A stretch of 64,000 nucleotides of DNA. It comes from Epiperipatus broadwayi (taxonomy: Eukaryota > Onychophora > Udeonychophora > Euonychophora > Peripatidae). The position numbers were made by a program, and so were the translations under genes. Location: positions 2,367,239-2,431,238 of the forward strand of contig JAQFVV010000185.1 of NCBI GenBank assembly GCA_028023455.1. Direction: 5' to 3'. Shown here one piece after another: positions 13,480 to 27,694 of this stretch. Position 1 is the first letter of the stretch, and every line of letters starts with the position of its first letter. The notes beneath the pieces are model-generated. The model had not been told where the DNA came from. It saw only the letters and a list, made by a program, of their open reading frames with translations, and did not search any database.

Positions 13480-14980
13480 TGATGAATTGATCTCATTAAA
13501 GTTGAACAAATTCTTATTCATTTCTAATTAAATAAGTTTCCTGTTAAGTAGTAAAGTTATGCCCTAAATACGTACCTTGCTCTTTGTGAATTGATTTATG
13601 AATGTGAAAATAAATCTCACATTCTTTCCTTTAGAATTAGAATAATAATTTTATTCACAGCCAAATACCTTTATCTACCTTTATTTTCTTGTCAGGGCAT
13701 AGACATATATAATCATCCTAGAATATTGCATAATAGTTATTGGCATACAATAAGGACTGCCATTATTATTGTAATCATAAATTCCGTTTAAAGACTAGAG
13801 GTAACCTATATAATCATAATCTAAAAGTCGAACAAAATTATTATTATTAAACATTTTATTAACACATTTGGTTTTTAACTTTCTTTATTATTCAATAGTT
13901 ATTTTAATATTAATGCTCGCTGTCTGTATTGGCAACCCAAACATATACATATATGAGTTGACTGAGAATAATCCTTAGTTATTTTATTATATTTTGTTAA
14001 GAGTCAGATCAGGGGTCTCAAATCATCATCATCCATTGAGCTAGTTTTTGGTGCATAGTCATGTACTGTCGACATATGTCATCCATTAATTTGATTTAAG
14101 CTTGTGAGTTGGGTTTGAATTCAGTTTGGTTCAGTTGAGTTTGAATCCGACTTGGTGGTTGAGTTTTGTCGGTGTGGGTGATTTTTCGACCGGTACAATA
14201 CTAATGCTTAAATAAATTAATACATAATTTAAATACAAATAAACTACGTTAATTTAAGTAACATAATAACAATGAATTCTAAAACTAGATTTAAGAATAC
14301 ACATATGAAAACAATATCAGAGAGTTGCAATTACTGTATATAAATTTTTTGCATGATTTGAGTTTATGGATGTGGGAATGCTTAAAGTTATTTCTTTTGA
14401 GATTATTCTTAATCATGCAAGTTTTATAGTGAATGATTTTACTTTTTCTTTCATATTTCATTCCATATCAATAATTTTTGGGTTACATTTACTTATTTGC
14501 AATCAAAGCCATATACTTCCTTTTTAACTGCATGAAAATTCTATAGACTAGTTTTTATACTTAAGTTGCCTGTAAGACTGGAATTTAGAGGTGTGTATAC
14601 ATCAGTGCCAACAGGTTGAAAACAACTATATTCTTGAATCAGTCAGAAATGATGCTTTAGGCTTTTAACTATTTATTCTCTATATTTAACTCTGTTTTTA
14701 AGGTATTTCATAATGCTTACAAAGAAATATTTTCAACATTAACAAAGGGTACCAGTTTTTTTCTTTTCTACATTTGTTGTAGATCTATCTGTTGAACTGC
14801 ACACTGGCATATTTCTTACTATGACTTGACACATAAATAGATTAGCAGGGATTCAATATAGAATGACTTATTATTAAAAGACAAACTAGCTTTTTTCCTT
14901 CATTGATGCAATTGAGTTAAATAAAAGCATCTTTATGTAAATTCTCACATTGTTTTTTAATACATCATTTTCATTTTTAA
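13480..14980. other. Spacer with T/G-rich tract
   Basis: Mostly AT-rich. Around 14095-14180 the sequence is a run of related TTGAGTTTGAATTC-like words (gagttgggtttgaattcag, then gttgagtttgaatccg), a degenerate short tandem array richer in G than its surroundings. No gene seen. Confidence 0.4.
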
Positions 14981-14984
14981 ACAT

Positions 14985-15700
14985 TACTGATCCACTGCAG
15001 GTTAAAGGCCTCTCCAAGTTCATTCCATCTTCTCTGACATCACTCCAACATACTTCCTTATTTTATTCATCCATCTAACATGTGACCATTTTCTAAACTT
15101 TTTATGATGTCTAACAATTTATTTTAAATTTTCAACTGTTTATCTATTATCATCTGTTCTAGTAAAGCCCAACTCCACTTAAATTTCTTAATTCCTTCAA
15201 AGATATCAGTAATACCTATTTGTTCTCTAACCATGTATTTTTTTTCAATCTTTTAATGTTACACCCAACTTGCATCTTTCCATATTTCATTGAATTGTCT
15301 AAAGTCTTATATTGCTCTTTATATATCCATGTCTCAGATTTATAAGTAAGAACTAGTATTACCATTTATAAAAAATATTTCTTTTCAAACACATAGACAT
15401 AGTTTCTTTTAATATTAAGTTATTTCTACAGAAAGCACTCCAACCAACTTTAATTTTATGATTAATTTCATCCATTATGTTTCCATCTGTAGTAATAATC
15501 TGACCCAAGTATATGTAGTTATTAACTTTTTCTAACTCATCATTATCAATCTTAATTTTTTCTTTTGAAAAAAAAATAATTTTATTTTTTATCTTAATAA
15601 ACCTCTGTTTATTTCAATTTCTTGGTAGGTAGTTTTTTAATTAGCTTTATTTTTGATAGCAAATTATGATATAGATTTAGATAACATAATTCGTGTTTTA
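14985..15700 (-). pseudogene. 3' part of a second RTE-type LINE
   Basis: Read on the minus strand from 15570 downward, the C-terminal reverse-transcriptase region is long and clear: NNYIYLGQIITTDGN, VGWSAFCRNNLIL, MCLKRNIFYKW, then TYKSETW near 15345. These are the conserved YLGQ, GW-AF, LKR--F and TYG-ETW blocks of RTE-like reverse transcriptases. Stops and frameshifts follow before a last readable stretch near 15000. The frame above 15560 toward 15700 is weaker but resembles the thumb region. The catalytic palm, if present, is too decayed above 15700 for me to read. It belongs to the same broad clade as the element at 6970-9365 but lies on the opposite strand and is better preserved at the 3' end, so these are separate insertions. 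Confidence 0.75.
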
Positions 15701-17293
15701 ACTTTGGACATTAAATTATTATGATTATTACAATTTTTTTTAATTTCAACTTATCAATATAATTATTATAAATTGTAATAAATTCATATTATAAATTCAT
15801 TTGCTTACATAAATTTGTGTGACTGTAATATATAATCCAAAACTTTTTCTTATTTAAAACTTTTCAAATAATTGATTTTATCTTATTACAGTAATTTCTA
15901 TATAATTCTAGCTACTATTTCTTTTATTATAAGATATTATTCTAAATTTCAATATGTAAGTTAATGATTAGGAAATAACTTTTTATTTTCTTCCATTTTC
16001 GAATATATATATATATATTTTTAGACAACCATTCTCTCTTTACTTTTAATTACGAGCAAAATAAATAAAACTATTTACATTATTTTAATGATTTTTCATT
16101 GTACATTATTGAAAATAAATATTATTGTACATTATTGTAATTTTTTTTTCACTCTTTCTGCATTTTTAGATCAAAATGTCTTGTCCTTAGAAAGCTTAAT
16201 TTTTGGGGGTATTTACATTCAATATTTTTGATTCGCATTGCCATCACCAGCATAGTATAAATATTCTTCAATAATATTTAATTTAATTATTAAATTTTCT
16301 CACTTTTGAAATAATTTTTACAACTCTTCCTCAGATATTGTGATTTTTTTGTGTGTATGATGTGGTTTTTTTTAAGTAACTAAATTTGATGCAAAGCTCA
16401 GTCACTGATATGAACTGTTAAATATCTTTTGAGAATATGTTTTTTTTTTAAATACAGTTTTTTAATTAGTTCTTTTGAATAAATAATTACAGCACACATT
16501 TTAAAAAATATTGATATTATAAGACTCATAAAAAGTATTTCTAAACAATTTTCTTAAAGTTCATTAGTAAAAGTAGATTATCAGTCAAAAATATGATATT
16601 AAGAATTTGACAATGATGTTATATAATTATTAAAAACTTTTTAACTTTAATGTAATTTAGCTGTAAAAATGGTAATTTTTAGATGTTTTTTTTTTTTTTT
16701 TATCCATTATCAGTATAAAGTTTTATAAAGTTGAAAATGTTTTTTCATTTTATATATTGATTTTTTTTCTAATTCTTTATAGTTTTCATATTCTGAATTA
16801 TTATAATTCTCTGATTATTTAGCCTGTATTTTTAGGTTACTTCTGTAATTATAATCCCGAATGTCATTTAGATTTTAATTATTTTATTTTATTTTTAATG
16901 CTTTGTATTGAAGAAACTGGTAAGTATTCAAATGAAAATAGTCATTTATTGATAAATCTACTTGTTATATTAAGGAAGATAGATTTATATCTTAATCATT
17001 TGGCTAACATTTTTTAATATTTCCCCATTTAACGCATCTTATCTAAAATATATTATTATTATTATTTTAAGTGTTTAGAAAAAACATTTATGTGCATGTT
17101 TATCAAATTTGATAAACAGTATTTTTATGACAAGTCAACTAATTACAATAAATAAAATTGTATTATCCTAAAGGCACATTATTTTTATTAAGTTAATATT
17201 AATTAAACTTTTAATTTGTTTTATTTTTATCATCAATTTAGTAATTCAACTATGAATAATTTCCTTCTTCTCTGAGCTAATGAAATACACGAT
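15701..17293. other. AT-rich spacer, possibly eroded LINE body
   Basis: Very T-rich on +. By position this should hold the reverse-transcriptase palm of the minus-strand LINE ending at 14985, but I cannot read motifs in it. No other gene seen. Confidence 0.35.
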
Positions 17294-17470
17294 TGTTAAT
17301 GAAAACATCCACAGAAAATGTAGTTGTTGTTTTTTTTTTAAATATTCAATTTTATTACGGTTTAGCATGCTTTCAATATACCATTCATATCACATTCATG
17401 TTATACTAGATAGTAATAAAATTGAATATTTTTTTAAAAACTATCTTTTCTGTGGATGTTTTCATTAACA
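17294..17470. mobile_element. 177-bp fold-back element
   Basis: The outer arms tgttaatgaaaacatccac (17294 onward) and gtggatgttttcattaaca (ending 17470) are exact reverse complements, continuing through acagaaaa. After a T-rich gap the inner arms aaatattcaattttatta and its complement pair again, leaving a loop of about 60 bases. The whole sequence can fold into one long hairpin. The 62-codon frame across it is a consequence of the inverted repeat, not a gene. It is probably a MITE or fold-back transposon. Confidence 0.75.
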
Positions 17471-17738
17471 CAGTCATGTATTATATAATCAATTTATCTC
17501 AATTGTAGGAGTGTGGTTTGTAAATCTTTTTACTTTTTCAATGATTATAAGCTTTTGTAAGGTCAATTTTTTTAATTACTTTTACATCAGATTTTTTAAC
17601 AATATTTTTTCATAATTGGCTAATTGATGCTAAATGTTTTCACAAGTTTTCATTTTCATCTTATATGTAGCTATCCAGTTGAGGCCAAGTACTACCCTGC
17701 TTTTATTTTATTTTATTTAACATGGTTGCTTTGAATAA

Positions 17739-17777
17739 TATATATATATATATATATATATGCGTGTGTGTGTGTGT
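17739..17777. repeat. (TA)n(TG)n microsatellite
   Basis: An uninterrupted TA run followed by a TG run. Confidence 0.9.
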
Positions 17778-17779
17778 TA

Positions 17780-20700
17780 AAATATTAAACCTCCATTTTT
17801 ATGTAGTTGATCATTCTCAGAGATTTTCATCTTATTAACTCAATTTATTCAAGAATCTCACATATAAGCTCACAAGCTTTAATTTTTTTCCTGACCTGTT
17901 TTATGAAAGTTATTCTTTTATATTGATAAAATAAAGTTTAATAATAGAGAAATATATACAATTATTAATATATATACAAGAAATAAATTTAAGCTACATA
18001 ACATGTAAAACACAACATATGTAAACAAATGCAACCGATGCATCAAAAAGCATGCTGCCACTGCTAACTTGCTAATTTTGTAAATTAAAATTAATTTAGA
18101 AAAATATTATATTGTCAAAATTTTATTCATATGATTTTTAGATAAAAATTTAAGATCATATAAGTATAGATTAAACTACTATTGATTTTTCTTTTAGAGA
18201 ACATGGTATTTTCTTGTCAAAAATGATAGAACAGTGTGTAAAACATATATTAATAATTTTTATGAGTCATCCATTCAACTAGAGATTATCCAATAATTAA
18301 TAATATTTCTGTAATGTAATTTTTACTACACCACTCTCACACAAAGGAACTGGTTTCTATTCACTTTAGTTTTAAGAATATGAATAATTACAGTGACATT
18401 ATGAATGAAAGAATTTATATATATATATTTAAAGCATTTGCTTAAGATTTATCATAATCTTGTGAAATATAAGAAGTGTAGCACATATTCTGAATGATTA
18501 TGACACAAGTAAGCTCAAGATTTAATTTAAATCAGATAATAATAAAAGTTTGGAAGAGATAAATATTGTAATGAGTTAAACAGAAATTTCAACCATAACT
18601 GAAGAACATGCATATATTGGAATCTGTTTAAAATTTTGGTCATTGGCAAAGTATTAACCATAAATGTGTATTACGATACATATTTTTAAAAAATCTTTAA
18701 ATGAGACATAGATTTGATATTATATTGTTAGAGATTTGCATACTCCATATCATGATTGTTAAAAATGAACAATTTGCATATGGAACTAAAGCAAATAATA
18801 ATGTAGATGAATGAGTATAAGATTTAACTTAAGATTGCAATGAATATTTTGTCTCTATTGTAGATGAGAAAAAAAATTAAAGGCATATATTAGATTGGTC
18901 CCTTTTATAGATATAAAACAAGTAATTGTAATTGACCTGTTTATATATAGAAAAACAAGCAATTGTAATTGATAGAAGATGATTCCATGTATATATAACT
19001 TTGTTATAGGCATGAGACTTCTAACAGTAATTTTGAAAAGACACATCTGCAGAGCTATAGAGGCAGAGTGTTATAACATCAAGAATAGTATTACCAATAA
19101 AAACTTTTATTATAGAATAAAGCATTTTTGAGAAACTTGATCACTGGCAGATGATTCAAGTGATGACTTGTGTCTTAGATAAATTGATTGAAATTTCCAA
19201 GAAAGGATGACTTCCAGATAATTGTCAAATGTATGATTTACATTGTATATCCTGTTAGCATGTGGCATGTGATATGCAGGACAAATATATATTCTGAAAT
19301 CCCTGAATATTATCAGAAAATCATCAACAAAGGATATCACTTTAACTTGCAGTTTCCAAATGAATAAGGAAGAAACTTTCCATAGATTGTTCAATTAGTT
19401 CTGTAGAATACAAAATCTAGATTTAAAAGGTGATGAGAGGTGCATGGAATTTTTAAGTTTAACAGATTAGTTGATCATATATTTTTTATAAAAGTAATAA
19501 ATGCATATGGGTATATAGAAACTTTCTCAATGTACTGAAAATGTATTTCCAGTTTACCAGATGAAAAGTGATCTTACAGTCAACTTCACATGCAATGTAA
19601 TTTATTTCTGTTCTCTTTGCAAACATGATTTGATTCTTGTACTAAAAGAGTAACTTAAGATGCCTAGTGAGTTTTGACTATGAACTGTGAATAGGAAAGT
19701 TTAGAAACAATAATTATCATTTAGTTTTTTTCTCAATAATTCTTGCAACCATTTTTGACCAATATTCTTCAATTTGATAAGCCACACATTATTTATTGAG
19801 GAATCTAAGGCATCTGATGTTTTCTAAGACAAAAATATTACATTGATAAACAAAGTTATGTAAATAATATTCATTTGTTAAAACAGGCAAAACTCACTAT
19901 ATTATAACCTACACTCCCAACACCACTCATATACATTACATGAGCGAAATGCCCAGGTGCCAGTTTTATTAATGAATAGAACAATATAACAAAATATATA
20001 ATACAAATTATTACTGAGACTCTATATTTAAGTTTATGTTCAGCTCAGCTCAGTGGGAGGCTATAGGCAGTTCATAAGATATATGATAATAAATGAATAA
20101 AAGAAGAAATATTACAAAACATTTAATATAATGTAAATTCCTTTGTTAATTAATTGTATGATAAAGAATCATAATGTTTATTTGATACAGTCTATTAAAA
20201 TATACTTTAAACTTAATTTCTTCCTTCATCCAAGTATAAAATATATCAGCTTGTTATAATTATACCCTTAAACAATTCTATGACTTGGCATATCATAATC
20301 TAAACATCTACTTTAATGCCAATCAAGAAATAAACAATAAGATCTCAGAGAATTTTAACAAACACATTTGAATTAATAAACTACATTGGCCCATAAGTTA
20401 TAATTTTAAAGGATGAGAAAAATATAATGAAACAAATTGACTAAATATTTTACTGTGTTTCAATGATAAGATAATGACAGAGATGGGGTATTTTAATCTC
20501 ATATCATCATATAACAAATATACTAACTTGGCAACCTTTCTAATACGTTTATCAAGTGGCAAATGTTCTTTTATAATGTTTGGATTAAGAAAAACAATAT
20601 TGTCAGACACTAGCAAATTTAATATTATAACTCTAAAAAAAATACATCTATTTTTTAATAGATTTATGAAATGTGGAGATGTGGAAATGGAAAACACGAA

Positions 20701-23700
20701 TGTACACAAGAATAACTCAAGACACAGTTCTTAAGATTTTAAATAACTAAAACAAATCATTTATTACAATAAACAAAATAAATTTGGTTTAACATAATAT
20801 TTACAAATGGACTATTTGTTTTACAGACTTTTAAATTATCAAATAAATTTTTAGCATCAGTTTGGGATTATCCCTACTATCAAAGCAAATTAATAACAAA
20901 ACTTAAATATCCTGACTTTGAACACATACTTTGCCTACATGTTTCATCAATATGACAATAAATAAGTAACATGTTATATTATTAGCACAAAAAAAAATAC
21001 CTTTGAGAGGATATTACTTTTGATTAACAAAATAAATCGAATTACTTATATTTGGCTTTCAGCAAAGCAACTTTCTCTAATTGACTAATAAACACTTTCA
21101 ATTACATATACCTTTCATTTATAGCAACAAAATCATGTTTATTCTGATGATTTGATGATTTATAACCTTTATTTAAATAAATACACTGTATTTTAAAATA
21201 TTTATTTCCTGTTTTAATCTTAATACTTTATACTTCTATTAAATGAATGTAATGTATTTCAAAGAAACATTTATTTCTCATTTTAATTTCAATATCTCTA
21301 TACTTTATATACGCGATATTATTTATATTACGTGTGTACGTCAAGTAGTAATAATATAAAACAATCTTTTCTATAAACTCTCCATTCATTAAGAAAGTAT
21401 CATACAATTATTTTATTTCGAACAATGTTGTAATTCATCAATAAAATATGACACTAATACTACATCAAGAGTTAATCTAACAATTTATCTAGCCACATAT
21501 TAATTAACACAAAGCTATATTTTCATGATTATACATACTATACGTTATAAGGGAAATCTACATGAGGAGCAGATAACTCTTACTGAACACTTCTACAATA
21601 ATTCATCTGATTCTAAATACAGTATTGGTGGGGAACTTATTCCTCATCACCAGGGCCCTAAGAACATCACTTCAAAAAATATCATTAATCATACGCATAT
21701 AAAATAAACTAGGCTCTACTCATGGAAAATTATTAACATATACTACATAAGCAAAATCTTTTATCCCTACAAACATTATAACGCAATCAGATTTCTTTCT
21801 ATTTTCATAGCTTTTCTAAATATCGAACATTATAAATACACACAGGCAGATAAATACATACCGATAACATACCAATCCGTTCAACTCAGAAGAATATGAC
21901 AATGTACGAAATTTATGCATAAAATATTCACAAACTGAACTTTATCAAACAAAAATCATAATTGTGCAAAACAAACAGACACCCATAAATAAAAAGTATA
22001 TATAATATTAACTCTAAATTACACACTAAGCAAGTAACATGATAATTAAATATTGCATTAAGGTATAACTTTTAATTTAATATTTATAATTATTACGAAC
22101 AAACTTTCTTTCATATCTAACAAACTATTTCTATTATAGGTTCATTGATTCAAAAAAAAAAAAAATTCTCACTTTGAGATAATAAAGTATGCAAAATAAA
22201 TATAAACCTCTCTAATAATATATTTAAAAAAAATATTTGTTTCTTTTACCTTTGTAAAAGAACAATAAGACTTATTTGAATACAATCAATTTTTGCCAGC
22301 ATACTCCTCATTCAGATACACTTCAGAGATGGTCTCGAAGATCAAATAACACAGATTATAAATGAACATAATAATAAATAAGCCTATCTATTTATCATAT
22401 ACATTAACTATGACAAGCAATAAAAAAAAATAAAGACACAAAGGTTATTAGTTTTGTAACTTAAAATAAAAGTTCACTTGCGAAGCTCAGTTCCAGGTTT
22501 ATGAAACAATATGGAACACATTCCAAACTGAATTTTAAACTAAAATAAACTGCTGCAGGATAACAAAACAAATATAGTCATGCTTAAATAGGACCCAGCA
22601 TCTTCAATGTTCATAACAAAGTTATTTAAGTTACTGTATCATACATAAGCAATCAATTTATCTTTTATTATGACGAGAATATAATAAATTCTTAACTACT
22701 GTTGGACAGGAATTATCTCACTTATTCTGTTGTAGTTCTAAATTGAATACATAATTATTTTTAGTTGTTTATTGAATAGCATTTAATAATACTTTGTTTT
22801 ATTTTCCATCTTTATTGAAGAGAACAAAAATTACCCGCATTTCTATCCTTCTATTCGATTTAAACAGATAGTAAATTTGAAGTAGCTCACATTTTATTTC
22901 CTTCATTTCCAGAAATATCAGATAAATAAATACTGCTATCTCTTTATGATGAATTTAAACATGGCATGATTTATCAAAATATGCATGTCCTTAATTTTAT
23001 GTTTAATCCTCACAAAAACATAGCATGAAAAATAGTGAAGAATTAAAATATATTCTGTAAAATAGTTCTGCATGCGTTTTCCAGATATATTAAAGAACAC
23101 ACATTGGTTAATGATACAACAATAATATTCATGCAATTTATTTCTATTTAAAATGATAATTAAGTGAAGTAATGTAGACTGACGTTATTAATATACATTT
23201 TTAAGAGAGTAATAGTTATGAAGAGATTAATTCAGAAATGTTTAAATCAAGAAGAGTAAAGTAAACTGACGCACCTTTTTTAAAACTTTAGAATTGCATT
23301 TTTTTTAATTAACTCTTTCGAAGTTTTACTCCAAAGTCCTTTTAAAATCAATTGACTTCAGCAACTGGCTTTAATTTCCACAATAAATGTGCCACTGTTT
23401 ACTGGTTATAGTTACATTACATAAAGCAAATTTTCCACTGGAGATCTTTGTTAAAAAGCTCTCTTTTGCAAAGTTCATTTCCTTTCACCAGGTTACTCCC
23501 ACGCGTCTCTCTAGCTAAGCTAATTACATATGCAAAAAAGAATCTTTTCCAAAAAAAAAAAAAATCACTTTCATTTTCAGAACTAAATGACAAAAAATAT
23601 AATAAAATAAATAGCTTTTACAAACCTGAAAGAAAAATGAATATTAATTAACTATCAAATAAAAATGATTAATAATTTATTTAATTTATAAAATAATTCA

Positions 23701-24250
23701 TTGATTCAACTATCTATTAATCATTGAAAAGAAATATATATTTGTTAAATTATTTAAGATAACTACTTTAATTTAAATGTTTTTATTGTGAATGTACTAT
23801 TGTTTGCTGTTATTAAAGATGAAAATGAAATGAAAATGATGTGGAGTCATACATGCATGCACATGTACTACAAGCTAAATATTAAACTATCTTAACTAAA
23901 TATAATTGAAATGGCTATTAATTGTTGACAAAAAGATAAATATCAATGAATAAAGGATTTTGAAACTATTCAACCAATATTACAATAATATAAAATAACT
24001 TTGCATCTTTCTGACAAAATGTATCAATTCCATTAATAAACAAGCCCTCTTCCTTATATTAAATACCTCATTAATCACACTAATAATAATGAATACCTAT
24101 CCAGTGGTCAATAACCTGCATAAGCAACCCATATCCAAGCTTTAAACAATCTCCAGCAAAAAAAAATTTTAAATTCTAAGGCTATTTCATTTTTTTTAAT
24201 ATAATATAACTATTTAGTTAAGATACAAAGTATCTTAAACCCTTGTCTCC
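17780..24250. other. Long AT-rich spacer, no gene recognised
   Basis: No protein family could be read in over 6 kb. Two overlapping frames on opposite strands at 20398-20734 (103 codons on -, 86 on +) are the longest non-repetitive frames here; neither has a recognisable motif. At about 19882-19905 there is a fragment (gttaaaacaggcaaaactca) of the fold-back family described at 24656. Region 18400-19700 is slightly richer in G but unreadable. Confidence 0.45.
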
Positions 24251-24257
24251 ATTCAGA

Positions 24258-24407
24258 TGGTCACAATATATATTGCCACACACAGCAAGCTAGAATAATC
24301 AATGGATACCAGAAGGCTTGTGCATAAAATTCCCATCTAGTGCCTACTCATCCAATATCCCCAGACTAGTTTCTGGCTTATGGTGTTTGTCAGTGAGGAG
24401 CCTTGGA
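24258..24407 (+). repeat. Single-arm copy of the 24.7-kb fold-back family
   Basis: This segment repeats the left arm of the element at 24656-25037 nearly word for word (ccacacacagcaag, gaaggcttgtgcataaaat, ccaatatccccagactag, tttctggcttatgg). It then runs into unrelated sequence instead of the complementary arm. It is a truncated member, or one arm left after recombination. Confidence 0.7.
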
Positions 24408-24655
24408 TCTGAGAACACTGCATCTAGATCTCAGGATCTAATGCAACCCTCCAGCAACCACCTTTTATCTCATTTAACCACAAAACTGTGTCTTAAATTG
24501 AAAACACCTTAATGTTTTCAATACAAGCCCATTAGGTTATATAGTCATATGGGTCTGAACTCAGTTCAGTACCCATACATTTTGGTGTCTTTGGTTCTTT
24601 AATAACCATAACCACCACTATCCTATTAGGCAGTATTGGATTTAAGCTAATAAAC

Positions 24656-25037
24656 ATCACATGACCACCTCCTCTTATGCTTGTGTATAACTGTTGTTAA
24701 AACAAGAAAAACTCACTATATATATTGCCACACACAGCAAGCATGAGTAATAAATGGATGCCAGAAGGCTTGTGCATAAAATCCCTATCTAGTGCCTACT
24801 TATCCAATATCCCCAGACTAGTTTCTGGCTTATGGCCTTCATCAGGGAGGAGCCTTGACCAGAAGCCAAAAACTAGTCTGGGGATATTGGATGAGTATGC
24901 ACTAGATGGGGATTTTATGCAAAAGCCTTCCGCATCCATTGATTACTCTAGCTTGCTGTGTGTGGCAATAATAATAGTGAGTTTTGCTTGTTTTAACAAC
25001 AGTTATACACAAGCATAAGATGAGGTGGTCATGTGAT
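24656..25037. mobile_element. 382-bp long-arm fold-back element
   Basis: The two halves are reverse complements almost end to end. It begins atcacatgaccacctc and ends with its complement gaggtggtcatgtgat. Arms of roughly 170-180 bases cover ttgttaaaacaagaaaaact, the cacacacagcaagc word and ccccagactagttt, with a loop of only about 25-40 bases. The 97-codon frame inside is produced by the repeat. A partial copy lies just upstream, a deleted copy at 27695-27960 and a fragment near 19890, so this is a dispersed family. It is non-autonomous, with no transposase. Confidence 0.75.
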
Positions 25038-25039
25038 TT

Positions 25040-25660
25040 TATATTGGCTTAAATAATATTCATGTAAATATATATTGATTACACTACTTAGGTAAGATGG
25101 GATGATATAATTTAGAGACCTGTAAATGTCATCCAGAATAAGATCAACTGCTAATAAGACATATCATTATAAGACCATAATTTCTCCAAGAATTTGTTAC
25201 TTTGAAATATAATTATTTTAAGAATGTTGAGCATCATGATTACAAAAGACTGACAATGATCAACCATTATTATAGCAGATTTTAAGGAATTAAATTCAGT
25301 ATCCACAATTACTGTCTGATAAGTGTGTATTGGTTTTCAACAATTATCGACACTAAAAGATTCTGTTAATATTTTTCTAAATTTAAATGCCATAAGATTT
25401 TGGTTGTAGTTTATGGATGAGGAATTTGCATTATTAAGTTGTGCAATCATTTGAAAAATTGAATGAATGACACCAGTTTGTTCTGATAAAAATATGCAAA
25501 TTTGAGTCAGAAATAAAAAAGAACAACAATTTTTTAAACTATTTCAGTAATAGCAATATTTCAACTAAGGAGAAAATTCTGCAGCTTTAATTTATAATCT
25601 AGTGCTTTATTTTAAAATATGCTAACTGTAATAGCTACACAAACATGATTAGAAAATAGA
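25040..25660. other. AT-rich spacer
   Basis: No gene recognised. By position it may hold further eroded sequence of the minus-strand LINE endonuclease fragment that follows. Confidence 0.35.
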
Positions 25661-25663
25661 ATG

Positions 25664-25918
25664 CTAGACAGATGAATTGAAGTTTCTATTATTAGATATA
25701 GAAAAAAAGAGATCAATGAGAGAAGATTCTTGATCTTGATCTCTAACAAATGAAACAACATTTGGAGTGTAAAAGAAAATTAGAGGCAAAAAGATTAATT
25801 GATTGAGCTTTAATTTCAAAGTCGATAACTCATTATAAGTGCAATTAAAGTCACCACACAAAATGATTATACCAGCCTTAAATAAGATTTTGCCTTGGGA
25901 AATAAAAAGAATGTTCAC
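25664..25918 (-). pseudogene. LINE endonuclease fragment
   Basis: The minus strand is open for 84 codons and includes GIIILCGDFNCTYNEL about 20 residues in. This matches the GDFN active-site block of APE-type endonucleases from non-LTR retrotransposons, with the catalytic Asp and Asn intact. The length is about one third of a complete endonuclease, and flanking minus-strand sequence is broken by stops. The ILCGDFNC wording resembles L1-like or other long LINE endonucleases more than the RTE copies in this window, but the clade is uncertain. Confidence 0.6.
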
Positions 25919-27694
25919 TATGCCTTTAGCTTTTTAGCATGAATATATTTTTAGAAGATAGTACTGCAGTAACTGCATGATAAAAAATAAGAATAATTGC
26001 TATTAAGTAATTCTAATAAATGAAGTTATACACTTATTAGAATCCATGAATTTATGAATGTATGAACAAATATATATTTTATTTTAGAATGTTTTCATTA
26101 ATTCATTTTGTTTCTGTAATGGAAAGATATTTAGAAAGCGACTTAGTTATGAAAGTTTGAGTTCAGTCAATGCACATTTATTAGGATAATTTTAATGTGA
26201 TATTGTTTTTTCAAGATGGTGAAATAGCATTTAAATTGTTGGCATGTTCGTGTTAGTATCAGATATTTATGGTATTTTACTATTGTCATAGACAGAAAAG
26301 GTAATTTTATCAGTTGCTTTGAAAATATGTTCATTTCTACTTTTGAAAGTTTTTAATACATGTGCTATTATAGCAGTTAAATCTAGTGTGTTACTTTTAG
26401 CAGGCCCATAATTAACTGCAATTGCATATTGCTATGTGGAGTTAAAAGTGATTCTCAAAATATCTATCTTCAAGAAGTATAATTGTCAAAAGTATATTTA
26501 GTGCTATATTCTTGACAAGTTTGTGTATCTTAATTTAAGAGTAGATATTATTTGCAGAGTAAAATGTATAGGCAATGTTACTGCTAATATAATAACTTAC
26601 ATCTAAAGTAATCATGCCATTTTGAAAGTCTATATTAGTCCATGAAGTAGATTTATATTTATTACTAAATTTATATATTCCAAGCTTTAACATTTTATCA
26701 AAACAATTCAACACTGCATTGAGAAGCAATATGACATAATCAGAACCATATAAAACATAGGGGCTGCCAACTTTTTATATTAATTGAGATTGAAATAGAA
26801 TACATAAACATAGATGAGGAAGATATATGGAAAATGAATCTGCTTATTTTTTTTCCAAGAGTTTAGAGAATTTAAAATTGTATATTTGAGTAAATTCTCT
26901 TAGGTTTTGTACTTGACAACTGCCATAATTTGCTTGTAGAAATTTTTGGAAAAATGAGTGAGATCATGTGTGATGTGTCCATGTATTACTGGAATTGCAT
27001 CATTTAAAATATATCATTTTTAAACAAAAAATACAGAGACTTAATGATGTATTTACTATCTCTTCTTGCTGTTATTTAGTGAAGTATTCCAATTCTATAA
27101 ATGAGATTTCAGATAATGGAGCTGTGGCTGATTTTATTTATTTAATCATTCCATATTTGTATAGTTTTCCTAAATAGTCAGAGAAAAATGAAGTAGTACT
27201 GGCTGACTATCAGACAGATCATAATTTTCAAAAATACTAATGATTAATGTGATGGGGAAAGACTGTTAGTAAATATTTTCACCAGTAATATTATTTGTTC
27301 TGATGGAACTAAAATCTATAAATTTTATACTATTATTGTTACTAAATGTTGGAGCTGCCATTTGTTTTTCCTATACTTAGGTTTTACTTTGAACAGCATT
27401 ATTATTACTATGATATTTTGTGTATTAGAAAAAGTGTTACTGAGTTGACTTCATCTTTTCCATTGTCCCAAATTTCATCTATTTATTCCACATATCATTT
27501 TACTGTGTTATTTCAACAATATATGTTTGTTTGGAGCTTACAACATTGGTTTAATTCTTAGTATATAGTCATTTTTTTTGTAAACTTTTACTTTTACTAT
27601 TTTTTAATTTACTTTTTAAGTGAAAAGACAATTATTACTCACTTTTATACTAATGTTTTATTAAATAAGATTGTGAAAGTTTTTCATGATAATT
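25919..27694. other. Spacer, possibly eroded LINE
   Basis: Several minus and plus frames of 60-70 codons (26535-26729, 26995-27177, 27346-27561) have fairly normal amino-acid use but no motif I recognise. They may be scraps of the LINE whose endonuclease lies at 25664-25918. Confidence 0.3.

Noticed and set aside
20398-20734. Overlapping frames of 103 (-) and 86 (+) codons
   Set aside because: Opposite-strand overlap, no recognised domain and no supporting promoter or neighbour. Not reported as genes, though they are the longest non-repeat frames in that spacer.
24725-25018. 97-codon plus frame
   Set aside because: Lies within the fold-back palindrome and changes meaning at its centre; no protein motif.
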